Source: an uncultured Bacteroidales bacterium (GTDB lineage Bacteria > Bacteroidota > Bacteroidia > Bacteroidales > Paludibacteraceae). From it: 6,118 nt of DNA. Position numbers and translations under genes: made by a program. Where the stretch lies: assembly GCA_903929065.1 (NCBI GenBank), contig CAIYTJ010000274.1:1-6118 (forward strand), in the 5' to 3' direction. Shown piece after piece: positions 1 to 6,118 of this stretch; the stretch's first letter is position 1, and each line of letters begins with the position of its first letter. Below the pieces are notes generated by a model that searched no databases, was not told where the DNA came from, and saw only the letters and a list, made by a program, of their open reading frames with translations.

Positions 1-27
1 AAATCCATGAAGTTTACTTTTCGACAT
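1..27 (-). CDS. Possible start of a further gene downstream of the glycosyltransferase (partial)
   Basis: On the minus strand an ATG at 27-25 opens a frame with no stop before the window edge (MSKSKLHGF). It begins 24 nt after the stop codon of the glycosyltransferase gene, a spacing that would fit a third gene in the same operon. Only nine codons are visible, so neither reality nor function can be judged. A second ATG in another frame lies a few bases further on and is an alternative start. Confidence 0.25.
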
Positions 28-51
28 TCTTTTCGTATTCTAACTGAATTT

Positions 52-1227
52 TTAATTATTGGCTATGTGTTTTGATTTTAATATATCCTGATAAATATCT
101 GTTATCTGTTTTCCGATATTTTCATAACTGAATTTATCTCTTAATTCTGTCCGAATTTTATCTGAATCATAGTATTGAAAATTATCCAGCATATAATTCA
201 TTTTGTTAAGTAAAGCTGTTTCATCCAGTACGTCAATGATAATTCCATTACTATCATTGACATAATCTTCAGCAATTCCAACTTTTGTTGTTAAAATTGG
301 TTTGCCTAATGCCAGACTTTCAGCAATTACAATCCCTGCCGTTTCATAATTTGAGAAAAGAACAAAAAAATCACTGTTATAAACCCATTCAGCAACTTCT
401 TCTGAAGTTTTTTCTCCCAAAAATCTGACAAAAGTGTCGGTTAGATTTAATTGATCACTTAAATCGGTAATTTGTTGAAAATCGGGTCCTGTACCAATTA
501 TAATTAATTCAAAATCAGCTCTTTCTGCACTTAATTCTGCAATTGCGCGAATAATGCCACTCACATTTTTTGCCTCTTCCAGAAAGCACGAAACTAAAAT
601 AATGCGTTTTTTTGTTCTGGAAGTAAGCGGATAAGTTTCAAAGAATGCTGGATCAATAACATTATCTACAATCACGTAATTAGGATTCATAAGGTTGTAG
701 GATAACATAGCTTTTTTTAGCATTATTGAAACCGGTAGAACAGCGGACGCATTTTTTACAATAACTTTTGTAATAAATTTCCGAATTAAACCATTGAATG
801 CTTTTCTATCAGGCAAATAGCGAGTCCAGTGTTCGGTTATGATATAGGGGATTCCTTTCCAACGTTTTATCAGATATGCAATAAAACCGGTTCGGGTAAG
901 AATGTTGGCATGTATTATATCCGGTTTGAAATTATCAAATTGAATTTGTTTTATTCCTTTCCAATAAGCTTTCAGATAATTTATTGTTTTGGAATATTTG
1001 TAGAAAATGTTGTTTTTATTAAATGGAAAGTAAACCAATAATTCGCTGAGATTTCCTTTTGTATTTTCAGTAAACTCAAATTTGTCAATATTCTCATCTG
1101 GAATTATATAAAGTACTTTCACTTCACAATATAAACTAACAGCCTCTGCATGTTTCTGAACAAACGAACCAAGCATATTATCGTATCTGTTTGGATACCA
1201 ATGTGATATGAAAAGTACTTTTATCAT
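52..1227 (-). CDS. Glycosyltransferase family 4 (GT-B fold), probable surface polysaccharide biosynthesis
   Basis: The 391-residue product has the length and layout of a GT4 retaining glycosyltransferase. The N-terminal acceptor domain opens with MIKVLFISHWYPN and a Gly-Ser-Phe-Val-Gln element at 20-24. It continues through PDIIHAN (102-108) and TEHWTRY (131-137, with His133). The C-terminal nucleotide-sugar domain begins near 208, shows IIGTGP at 243-248, and carries the family EX7E motif at E295 and E303 within NYETAGIVIAESLALGKP. No signal peptide or membrane segment is evident, so it is probably cytoplasmic and works at the inner membrane face. Donor and acceptor sugars cannot be read from the sequence. 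The ATG lies 7 nt after the stop of the FemAB-like gene, so the two are probably cotranscribed. The placement suggests assembly of lipopolysaccharide, capsule or exopolysaccharide, but that is inference. Confidence 0.9.
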   Translation of the reverse strand: MIKVLFISHWYPNRYDNMLGSFVQKHAEAVSLYCEVKVLYIIPDENIDKFEFTENTKGNLSELLVYFPFNKNNIFYKYSKTINYLKAYWKGIKQIQFDNFKPDIIHANILTRTGFIAYLIKRWKGIPYIITEHWTRYLPDRKAFNGLIRKFITKVIVKNASAVLPVSIMLKKAMLSYNLMNPNYVIVDNVIDPAFFETYPLTSRTKKRIILVSCFLEEAKNVSGIIRAIAELSAERADFELIIIGTGPDFQQITDLSDQLNLTDTFVRFLGEKTSEEVAEWVYNSDFFVLFSNYETAGIVIAESLALGKPILTTKVGIAEDYVNDSNGIIIDVLDETALLNKMNYMLDNFQYYDSDKIRTELRDKFSYENIGKQITDIYQDILKSKHIANN

Positions 1228-1234
1228 TTAAAAA

Positions 1235-2113
1235 TTATTTACGAATCAAAAAAGAAGGTCGGAACTGTTTTAGTATAAAATAAGGATGATATTTTGCTCC
1301 AAAACCACGATAAAGTCTCGCTATTCCTTCGATTCTGGATCCCTCAAAATCTATCATTTTGTTTTTACCGGCATTTTTACGAATCAAATAATCAATTAGA
1401 AAAAACATGGCGCATGAATTTTTTCCTTCTTCATTTGAAACAGGCATCAGGTAAATAATCCGGTTTCCACTTTCCAGTAAACAAAGAGCAGCAATCAAAT
1501 TATTTTCTTTGGAATAAACTCCTAAAAGTTTTAATTCTTTTTTGTCCAATCCGTTAGCAATTAACTGTTCAAGAACAGGTTGCTGTGGTGAAAGATAATG
1601 TTTATCAACTTTGAAATAGAACGAAATATATGTTTCAGAAGACAGATCATCCTGTATTTTCAGGTTTAATTTTGATGCCTTTTCAATATTTCGTTGTGTG
1701 TTTTTCGAGAAATTCTTATAAAGATTCTTGTATTCCGAATTTAAATCTAAAATAAAATTTGGAAAAATCAGCGCTTTACCATAGAAATTTTTTTCGTTTA
1801 ATGCCAATTCATAACTAAAATAGGGGATCTCTTTGATGAATTTTTTTACAATATTTTCTGAAATTTCATTTTTAGAAAATATGCCAAGTTGCTGGGTTAA
1901 AACAGGTTGTACAAGATATGGAATTTTATATCTCGATTTTACCGGAAGAGGCATCACAAACCCATAATCTTCACTTACCAATGCTTCCCAATCAGGTGAA
2001 ACAACATTAAGATACCATGAGAAAGCATAAGTCAACTGATTGTGAGATTGGGCAATTGCATCATCCCAACGCTTAAAATCAATAGCTCTATTTTTCAAAT
2101 GGGTTATTTTCAC
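1235..2113 (-). CDS. FemAB/GNAT-like (Acetyltransf_6-type) protein of an envelope locus
   Basis: This 292-residue protein resembles the FemAB-like/GNAT-domain proteins common in Bacteroidota. Recognisable elements are the N-terminal WDDAI...YAFSWYL region (16-34), the MPLPVK segment (54-59) followed by QPVLTQQLGIFS (69-80), a basic NTQRNIEKASK stretch (138-148) and the C-terminal IDFEGSRIEGIARLYRGFGA (254-273). The last corresponds to the conserved end of the second acyltransferase lobe. Relatives transfer amino acids from aminoacyl-tRNA to peptidoglycan (FemABX) or act as N-acyltransferases on sugars; which applies here is unknown. No signal peptide is seen. The start is GTG at 2113: no ATG lies in frame upstream before the promoter, and the next Met is residue 54, which would remove conserved sequence. 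It is the first gene of the unit, 7 nt before the GT4 gene, suggesting modification of a surface glycan or its precursor. Confidence 0.75.
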   Translation of the reverse strand: MKITHLKNRAIDFKRWDDAIAQSHNQLTYAFSWYLNVVSPDWEALVSEDYGFVMPLPVKSRYKIPYLVQPVLTQQLGIFSKNEISENIVKKFIKEIPYFSYELALNEKNFYGKALIFPNFILDLNSEYKNLYKNFSKNTQRNIEKASKLNLKIQDDLSSETYISFYFKVDKHYLSPQQPVLEQLIANGLDKKELKLLGVYSKENNLIAALCLLESGNRIIYLMPVSNEEGKNSCAMFFLIDYLIRKNAGKNKMIDFEGSRIEGIARLYRGFGAKYHPYFILKQFRPSFLIRK

Positions 2114-2138
2114 GAATTCAAGGTTAACAATAATAAGA

Positions 2139-2169
2139 CAAAAGTAATGAAAAATAGATTCAAACCAAC
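2139..2169 (-). promoter_or_regulatory. Candidate Bacteroidota-type promoter for the FemAB-like/GT4 unit
   Basis: On the minus strand TACTTTTG (2146-2139) matches the Bacteroidota -7 consensus TAnnTTTG exactly. GTTG (2169-2166), close to the -33 box TTTG, lies 19 nt upstream, which is the usual spacing. Transcription would begin near 2131-2133, giving a leader of roughly 20 nt before the GTG at 2113. Assigned by motif and position only. Confidence 0.55.
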
Positions 2170-2194
2170 ATGAAAAAAATGTTTATTTCTACCG

Positions 2195-2231
2195 GATTAA
2201 AAAAGATTGTTTTAAAATGATTAAAAATGAT
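2195..2231. repeat. Short A-rich direct repeats in the divergent intergenic region
   Basis: The 9-mer GATTAAAAA occurs at 2195-2203 and 2219-2227, 24 nt apart, and AAAATGAT occurs at 2214-2221 and 2224-2231, 10 nt apart. They sit between the two divergent promoters, where an operator could lie. The sequence is very AT-rich, so chance repetition is quite possible. Confidence 0.2.
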
Positions 2232-2251
2232 GACTTGTTTTTATGAATTAT

Positions 2252-2282
2252 TTTGTTATTCAGAAAGAAAGCTGTATTTTTG
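2252..2282 (+). promoter_or_regulatory. Bacteroidota-type promoter for the bactofilin gene
   Basis: TTTG (2252-2255) and TATTTTTG (2275-2282) are separated by 19 nt and match the -33 and -7 consensus elements (TTTG, TAnnTTTG) without a mismatch. The expected start site is about 2287-2289, leaving a leader of roughly 22 nt before the ATG at 2311. This is the best promoter match in the window. Confidence 0.75.
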
Positions 2283-2310
2283 AGCTTCAAAATAATGTTA
2301 AGTTAAGATT

Positions 2311-2679
2311 ATGGCAAAAGAAGTAGCAGCAAATATCGGTGCAATGTACAATGCACTTACCAACGGAAGCAAAATTGTAGGTAAAATCTTCGCAGACAGC
2401 GATTTCAGAATTGATGGTGAAGTTGAAGGAACTATAACTTGCAATGGCAAAGTGGTAATTGGTCAAAAGGGATATTTGAAAGGTTCTATTTCTTGCATTA
2501 ATGCTGAAATCATTGGAAAAGTTGATGGTGATATTGTTGTTTCTGAAACTTTGTCATTACGCAGCACTGCTGTTATCAAAGGTGATGTTAAGACTAAAAT
2601 TTTGATGGTTGAACCAAATGCCGTTTTCAATGGTACATGTTCGATGAAAGATACTGTAGGTTCTTCTGCCACAGAATAA
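2311..2679 (+). CDS. Bactofilin (polymer-forming cytoskeletal protein)
   Basis: The 122-residue protein has the bactofilin pattern: a short N-terminal tail, then repeated short beta-strand units that form a right-handed beta-helix and polymerise without nucleotide. Diagnostic stretches are IVGKIFADSDFRIDGEVEG (22-40), GKVVIGQKGYLKGSISC (46-62), NAEIIGKVDGDIVV (64-77), the LSLRSTAVIKGDV segment (81-93) and the terminal EPNAVFNGTCSM (101-112). Glycine and hydrophobic residues recur at the turns expected of such a helix. The N-terminus (residues 1-16, alternating Ala/Val/Ile/Met) could aid membrane contact, as in other bactofilins; this is inference. Known bactofilins scaffold cell-wall enzymes and affect shape or stalks. 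The start is fixed by an in-frame TAA at 2299-2301 with no ATG between. No M23 peptidase, a frequent partner gene, is visible. It has its own promoter and terminator, so it is probably monocistronic. Confidence 0.93.
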   Translation: MAKEVAANIGAMYNALTNGSKIVGKIFADSDFRIDGEVEGTITCNGKVVIGQKGYLKGSISCINAEIIGKVDGDIVVSETLSLRSTAVIKGDVKTKILMVEPNAVFNGTCSMKDTVGSSATE

Positions 2680-2738
2680 TAAATAAAAATGACATGAACA
2701 ATCAGATATGTATTTCTGTTTGATTCAGTATATTTCAT

Positions 2739-2775
2739 AACGTTGAGGTGATAATTACTTCAACGTTTTTGTTTT
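2739..2775 (+). terminator. Rho-independent terminator after the bactofilin gene
   Basis: AACGTTGAGGT (2739-2749) pairs with ACTTCAACGTT (2757-2767), giving an 11-bp stem with one G-U wobble and a 7-nt loop. The stem runs straight into a T-rich tract (2768-2775, one G). There is no matching T tract on the other strand, so it acts on plus-strand transcripts. It ends 21 nt before the next gene's ATG. Confidence 0.85.
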
Positions 2776-2796
2776 AAACAAACACATAACTTGCCA

Positions 2797-3795
2797 ATGC
2801 AAAATATTTATTATAAAGCATTCGAAGTGAATGAGAAAGATGGTGAATTCCATCAAAATATTAAAGTTTTATCGACAGATAAACTGCCAGCCGGTGATGT
2901 ACTAATCCGTGTACATTATTCTTCAGTAAATTATAAAGATGCCCTTTCTGCCATTGGCAATAAGGGAGTTACAAAAAAATATCCTCATACACCCGGAATT
3001 GATGCTGTTGGAGTTGTTGAATATTCCGACAATGATAAATTTAGAATTGGTGATAAAGTAATTGTTACCGGTTTTGATTTAGGAATGAATACTGCCGGAG
3101 GTTTTGGTGAATTTATCAGAGTTCCGGCCGAGTGGATTGTAAAATTACCTGTTGAATTATCCATGAAAGAGTCTATGATTCTAGGCACTGCAGGCTTTAC
3201 TGCCGGTATTTCAGTGCTAAGGTTGAGTGAACTTGTAAAACCAACTGACGGCAAGATTATCGTTTCGGGAGCCACCGGTGGAGTTGGTACTATTGCTTTA
3301 GCATTATTATCAAAATTAGGATACCAAACTGTCGCTATTTCTGCAAAGCAATCAGAATCAGAATATTTACATAACTTAGGTGCTTCAGAAATTATTCCAA
3401 GGCTCGAATTTCAGGAATTGGATAAACGACCCATGCTTTCGGCTCAGTATGCCGGTGGAATTGATACTGTTGGCGGACCGATTCTTGAAAATATTTTGAA
3501 AATAATTCAACCGCTTGGAGCTGTTACAACTTGCGGTAGCGTCTCTGCTACAAATATATGTGTTTCTGTTTTTCCTTTTATTTTGCGGGGAATTTCACTT
3601 ATTGGCATTTCCTCCCAGAACTACCCGAAAGATTTACGCCAAATCCTATGGAATAAACTGGCAAATGAATGGAAACCTGACAATTTACTTCAATTACATA
3701 AAGAAATTACACTTGAAGATCTAAAAACTAACATTGATTTAATACTTGAAGGAAAATTGAAAGGTCGTACAATTGTAAATTTGATTGATTATTAA
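2797..3795 (+). CDS. YhdH/AcuI-family NADPH-dependent quinone oxidoreductase / acrylyl-CoA reductase-like protein
   Basis: This is a zinc-free medium-chain dehydrogenase/reductase of 332 residues, the normal size for the YhdH/YhfP family. Residues 42-52 (SSVNYKDALSA) and 67-74 (PGIDAVGV) are typical of the N-terminal catalytic domain. The Rossmann fold carries SGATGGVGTIALALLSKLGY (157-176), followed by SEYLHNLGASEIIPRLEF (188-205) and GIDTVGG (221-227). PFILRGISLIGISS (260-273) and the closing GRTIVNL complete the match. E. coli YhdH and AcuI reduce acryloyl-CoA to propionyl-CoA with NADPH, protecting against this electrophile. The same substrate here is plausible but unproven, since close relatives are called quinone reductases. 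An in-frame TTG two codons upstream (2791) is possible, but ATG 2797 is preferred. No consensus promoter is obvious, and a terminator sits directly upstream. Confidence 0.88.
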   Translation: MQNIYYKAFEVNEKDGEFHQNIKVLSTDKLPAGDVLIRVHYSSVNYKDALSAIGNKGVTKKYPHTPGIDAVGVVEYSDNDKFRIGDKVIVTGFDLGMNTAGGFGEFIRVPAEWIVKLPVELSMKESMILGTAGFTAGISVLRLSELVKPTDGKIIVSGATGGVGTIALALLSKLGYQTVAISAKQSESEYLHNLGASEIIPRLEFQELDKRPMLSAQYAGGIDTVGGPILENILKIIQPLGAVTTCGSVSATNICVSVFPFILRGISLIGISSQNYPKDLRQILWNKLANEWKPDNLLQLHKEITLEDLKTNIDLILEGKLKGRTIVNLIDY

Positions 3796-3867
3796 TTGTT
3801 TTGAAATTTTAATTCGTGAACATAATCGTTTTTTGAATTAAAAATAGTCAATCTTTTGAGTAAACGC

Positions 3868-3898
3868 TTTTATTAATGAAAAAAAAAACGCAATTTTG
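3868..3898 (+). promoter_or_regulatory. Candidate promoter for dapL-glmS
   Basis: CAATTTTG (3891-3898) differs from the TAnnTTTG -7 consensus only at its first base. A TTTT (3868-3871), close to the -33 TTTG, lies exactly 19 nt upstream. The spacer includes a run of ten A (3879-3888). Transcription from here would leave a leader of about 45 nt before the ATG at 3950. Confidence 0.45.
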
Positions 3899-3949
3899 CA
3901 CTTTATTTCAGGTAGCATTTCAACCTTTAATTAATACTCCTTTCTCTGA

Positions 3950-5179
3950 ATGGCATTAGCAAACGAGAACTATTTAAAAACTCCCGAAATCTATTGTTTT
4001 GACGAAATAGAAAAGCGTGTCAATGCTTTTAAACTTGTGCATCCCAATGCAAAATTGATCCGCTTAGGTATAGGTGATGTAACACGCCCGTTGCCCAATG
4101 AAGTTATACATGCAATGCACGATGCCATTGACGAAATGAGCATGTCGGAAAGTTTCAGAGGTTACAGCCCACCTCAGGGTTATGACTTTCTGATTGAAAA
4201 AATTGTAAAAGATTATCGTTCATTCGGAATCAGCCTGGATAAAGAAAGCATTTTCATTAATGATGGCGCAAAATCTGATATTGGCAATATTGGTCACGTA
4301 TTAGGTCGCGATAACATTATTGCAATTTCGGATCCTGTTTATCCTGTATATGAAAATGCCACAATAATGAGTGGCCGAGCGGGTGTTTTAACGGATGAAA
4401 TGAAGTGGAGCAATGTTGTCTATATGCGTTGTAATGAAGAAACCAATTTTGTTCCCGAACTGCCAACAGAAAGGGTGGATGTTATCTATTTATGCAATCC
4501 GAATAATCCGACCGGAACCGTGATGAAGAAAGCAGAATTAAAACATTGGATTGATTATGCTATTGAAAATCAAAGTATTATTGTGTACGATGGTGCATAT
4601 TCGGCATACATAAATGAACCCGACGTGCCACGGAGTATCTATGAAATTAAAGGAGCAAAGAAAGTAGCAGTTGAAATACGAAGTTATTCAAAATCAGCAG
4701 GATTTACCGGTCTTCGTTGTGGTTATTCCGTTTTTCCTCAGGAATTATTAGTTTATACTAAAATGGGCGAAAACGTAATGCTCAATAAACTCTGGACCAG
4801 AAGAATTACTAATTATACAAATGGCGTTTCGTATGTAGTTCAGCGGGGAGCCGAAGCACTTTATTCCCGTAAAGGAAAAATTGAAACCCAGGAGCTTGTA
4901 AATTATTACTTGACTAATGCAACATTAATCAGAAATGAACTGATTTCTATTGGTTTTGAAGTTTATGGTGGAATAAGTTCTCCGTATGTTTGGTTCAAAA
5001 CGCCTAATAATCAACCTTCCTGGAAATTTTTTCACCAATTATTATATGAAAATCAAATTGTTGCAACTCCCGGTATTGTTTTTGGAAGAACAGGTGACTG
5101 TTATATGCGATTTTCAGGATTTAGTAGCAGGGAGGAAACGCTTATTGCTTTGGAACGAATCAGAAAAAGTAAATATTAA
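3950..5179 (+). CDS. dapL: LL-diaminopimelate aminotransferase
   Basis: DapL is a PLP-dependent fold-type I aminotransferase. It converts tetrahydrodipicolinate plus glutamate to LL-2,6-diaminopimelate in one step, bypassing DapD/DapC/DapE; DapF then makes meso-DAP for peptidoglycan and lysine. The 409-residue length is standard. Family landmarks are MALANENYLKTPEIY at the N-terminus, RLGIGDVTRPLP (38-49), FRGYSPPQGY (69-78) and the DapL-typical NDGAKSDIGNIG (104-115). Next come CNPNNPTGT (182-190) with the PLP-contacting Asn186, YDGAYSAY with Asp214 (213-220), and SYSKSAGFTGLRCGY (245-259) with Schiff-base Lys248. YMRFSGF (385-391) holds Arg387, expected to bind the substrate carboxylate. 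The start is certain because the preceding in-frame codon is TGA. No dapF is visible beside it. glmS follows after 18 nt, so cotranscription is likely. Confidence 0.96.
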   Translation: MALANENYLKTPEIYCFDEIEKRVNAFKLVHPNAKLIRLGIGDVTRPLPNEVIHAMHDAIDEMSMSESFRGYSPPQGYDFLIEKIVKDYRSFGISLDKESIFINDGAKSDIGNIGHVLGRDNIIAISDPVYPVYENATIMSGRAGVLTDEMKWSNVVYMRCNEETNFVPELPTERVDVIYLCNPNNPTGTVMKKAELKHWIDYAIENQSIIVYDGAYSAYINEPDVPRSIYEIKGAKKVAVEIRSYSKSAGFTGLRCGYSVFPQELLVYTKMGENVMLNKLWTRRITNYTNGVSYVVQRGAEALYSRKGKIETQELVNYYLTNATLIRNELISIGFEVYGGISSPYVWFKTPNNQPSWKFFHQLLYENQIVATPGIVFGRTGDCYMRFSGFSSREETLIALERIRKSKY

Positions 5180-5197
5180 TTATAAAATAAATTGATT

Positions 5198-6118
5198 ATG
5201 TGTGGAATTGTAGGTTATATTGGCAACAAACAAGCATATCCGATTTTAATAAAAGGCCTTCAAAGGCTGGAATACAGAGGATATGACAGTGCCGGAATTG
5301 CATTATTACATAACGATAAACTCAATGTGTATAAAGCAAAAGGAAAAGTATCAGACTTGATCAAATTTGCTGAACAACAGGATATTCAAGGAACAATAGG
5401 TATTGCACATACACGTTGGGCAACGCATGGTGAACCAAATCAAGTAAATGCTCATCCGCATTATTCACAATCAGAAGAATTGGCGATTATCCATAATGGG
5501 ATTATTGAAAATTATGCCGTGTTGAAAGAAGGTTTAAAAGCTCAGGGCTACACCTTTTCAAGCCAGACAGATACTGAAGTTTTGGTTCAATTGATCGAAT
5601 ATGTCAAAAAAACAAATAAAGTTGATTTGACAACTGCCGTTCAACTTGCATTGAATCAGGTTGTTGGAGCTTATGCCATAGCAATTATTGAAAAAGGTCA
5701 TCCTGATTTAATTGTTGCAGCTCGAAAAGGTAGTCCGCTGGTTGTTGGAATTGGTGAAGATGAATTTTTTCTGGCTTCTGATGCAACACCGATTATTGAA
5801 TATACTGATCAGGTTGTATATGTTGGAGAAGAGGAAATTGTAACTTTACAACGAGGCAAACAATTGAAAATAAGAACAATTTCAAATGTTGAAACAACTC
5901 CACAAATTAAAAAACTTGAAATGACTTTAAGTCAGCTTGAAAAAGGAGGCTATCCACATTTCATGATTAAGGAAATTTTCGAACAACCTAAAACGTTGAG
6001 CGACAGTATGCGAGGCCGTGTAAATGTTGATCAGAATAATATAACCCTTGCAGGATTTATCGACAATAAAGAAAAGTTCCTGAATGCTAAACGAATTATT
6101 ATAGTGGCTTGCGGAACA
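5198..6118 (+). CDS. glmS: Glutamine-fructose-6-phosphate aminotransferase (isomerising), 5' half, cut by the window edge
   Basis: GlmS makes glucosamine-6-phosphate from fructose-6-phosphate and glutamine, the committed step to UDP-GlcNAc for peptidoglycan and lipopolysaccharide. The 307 codons present cover the whole class II glutaminase domain and the linker; the family is about 610 residues. MCGIVGYIG places the nucleophile Cys at position 2, exposed once Met is removed, which fixes the ATG at 5198. Further landmarks are LEYRGYDSAGIA (24-35), HTRWATHGEPN (71-81) with Arg73, HNGIIENY (99-106) with the Asn100-Gly101 oxyanion hole, QTDTEVL (123-129) with Asp125, and RKGSPLVVG (176-184). SDATPII (194-200) and EKGGYPHFMIKEIFEQP (248-264) follow. 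The visible part ends at IIIVACGT, the start of the first sugar-isomerase (SIS) domain. It follows dapL by 18 nt without its own promoter. That gap is too short for the glmS ribozyme known from Firmicutes, so any control must act at the dapL promoter or otherwise. Confidence 0.97.
   Translation, partial: MCGIVGYIGNKQAYPILIKGLQRLEYRGYDSAGIALLHNDKLNVYKAKGKVSDLIKFAEQQDIQGTIGIAHTRWATHGEPNQVNAHPHYSQSEELAIIHNGIIENYAVLKEGLKAQGYTFSSQTDTEVLVQLIEYVKKTNKVDLTTAVQLALNQVVGAYAIAIIEKGHPDLIVAARKGSPLVVGIGEDEFFLASDATPIIEYTDQVVYVGEEEIVTLQRGKQLKIRTISNVETTPQIKKLEMTLSQLEKGGYPHFMIKEIFEQPKTLSDSMRGRVNVDQNNITLAGFIDNKEKFLNAKRIIIVACGT

Noticed and set aside
829..1041. Plus-strand open frame inside the glycosyltransferase gene
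   Set aside because: It is antisense to a conserved GT4 coding region and has no family-like sequence or promoter.
2167..2183. Small palindrome AACAT-N7-ATGTT near the minus-strand -33 box, considered as an operator
   Set aside because: Five-base arms around an A-run are expected by chance in sequence this AT-rich; no second copy was seen.
2791..2793. TTG as the start codon of the YhdH-family gene
   Set aside because: An ATG follows two codons later (2797), is the more usual start, and adds no loss of conserved sequence.
2463..3275. Minus-strand open frames over the bactofilin gene (2463-2738) and the reductase gene (2985-3275)
   Set aside because: Each lies opposite a well-supported gene and its translation shows no recognisable family features.
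3807..3843. Inverted repeat TTTTAATTC / GAATTAAAA after the reductase gene, considered as its terminator
   Set aside because: The 9-bp stem has one G-C pair, a 19-nt loop and no T tract after it, so it would be a poor terminator; AT-rich chance pairing is more likely.
3515..5195. Out-of-frame plus-strand frames within the reductase gene (3515-3724) and the end of dapL (4986-5195)
   Set aside because: They overlap conserved coding sequence in another frame and give low-complexity, unrecognisable proteins.
5180..5197. glmS ribozyme/riboswitch upstream of glmS
   Set aside because: Only 18 nt separate dapL and glmS, far too short for the ribozyme, and none of its conserved core is present.

Overview
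The window is AT-rich and reads as part of a Bacteroidota chromosome. Four things point there. The start codons lack Shine-Dalgarno motifs and are preceded by A/T-rich sequence. Good matches to the Bacteroidota promoter pattern (TTTG, 19 nt, TAnnTTTG) stand before three transcription units. The bactofilin and the FemAB-like protein resemble Bacteroidota members of their families. Lysine/DAP synthesis uses the LL-diaminopimelate aminotransferase (DapL) route. The order may be Bacteroidales, but that cannot be settled from this sequence alone. I see no insertion sequence, phage gene, CRISPR array, tRNA or rRNA.

Left part, minus strand (about 1-2113): a two-gene unit, probably continuing off the left edge. 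It encodes a FemAB/GNAT-like protein (GTG start at 2113) and, 7 nt downstream, a family 4 glycosyltransferase. A possible start of a third gene lies at 27..1. This looks like part of a cell-surface polysaccharide or envelope locus. Its promoter lies at about 2139-2169.

Centre, plus strand (2311-2775): a divergently transcribed single bactofilin gene. It has a near-ideal promoter (2252-2282) and a strong intrinsic terminator (2739-2775). About 20 nt after that terminator starts a YhdH/AcuI-type NADPH-dependent medium-chain reductase (2797-3795), the one gene here without an obvious envelope role.

Right part, plus strand (3950-6118): dapL followed after 18 nt by glmS, which is cut by the right edge after 307 codons. 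DapL makes LL-diaminopimelate, used for meso-DAP and lysine. GlmS makes glucosamine-6-phosphate, used for UDP-GlcNAc. The pair therefore supplies both the peptide and sugar branches of peptidoglycan precursor synthesis. With the bactofilin, a cell-wall-associated scaffold, and the surface-glycan genes, most of the window concerns the cell envelope.

I found no convincing previously undescribed system. The points most worth a second look are the FemAB-like/GT4 pair, the dapL-glmS coupling, the terminator placed directly in front of the reductase, and the A10 tract inside the candidate dapL promoter.
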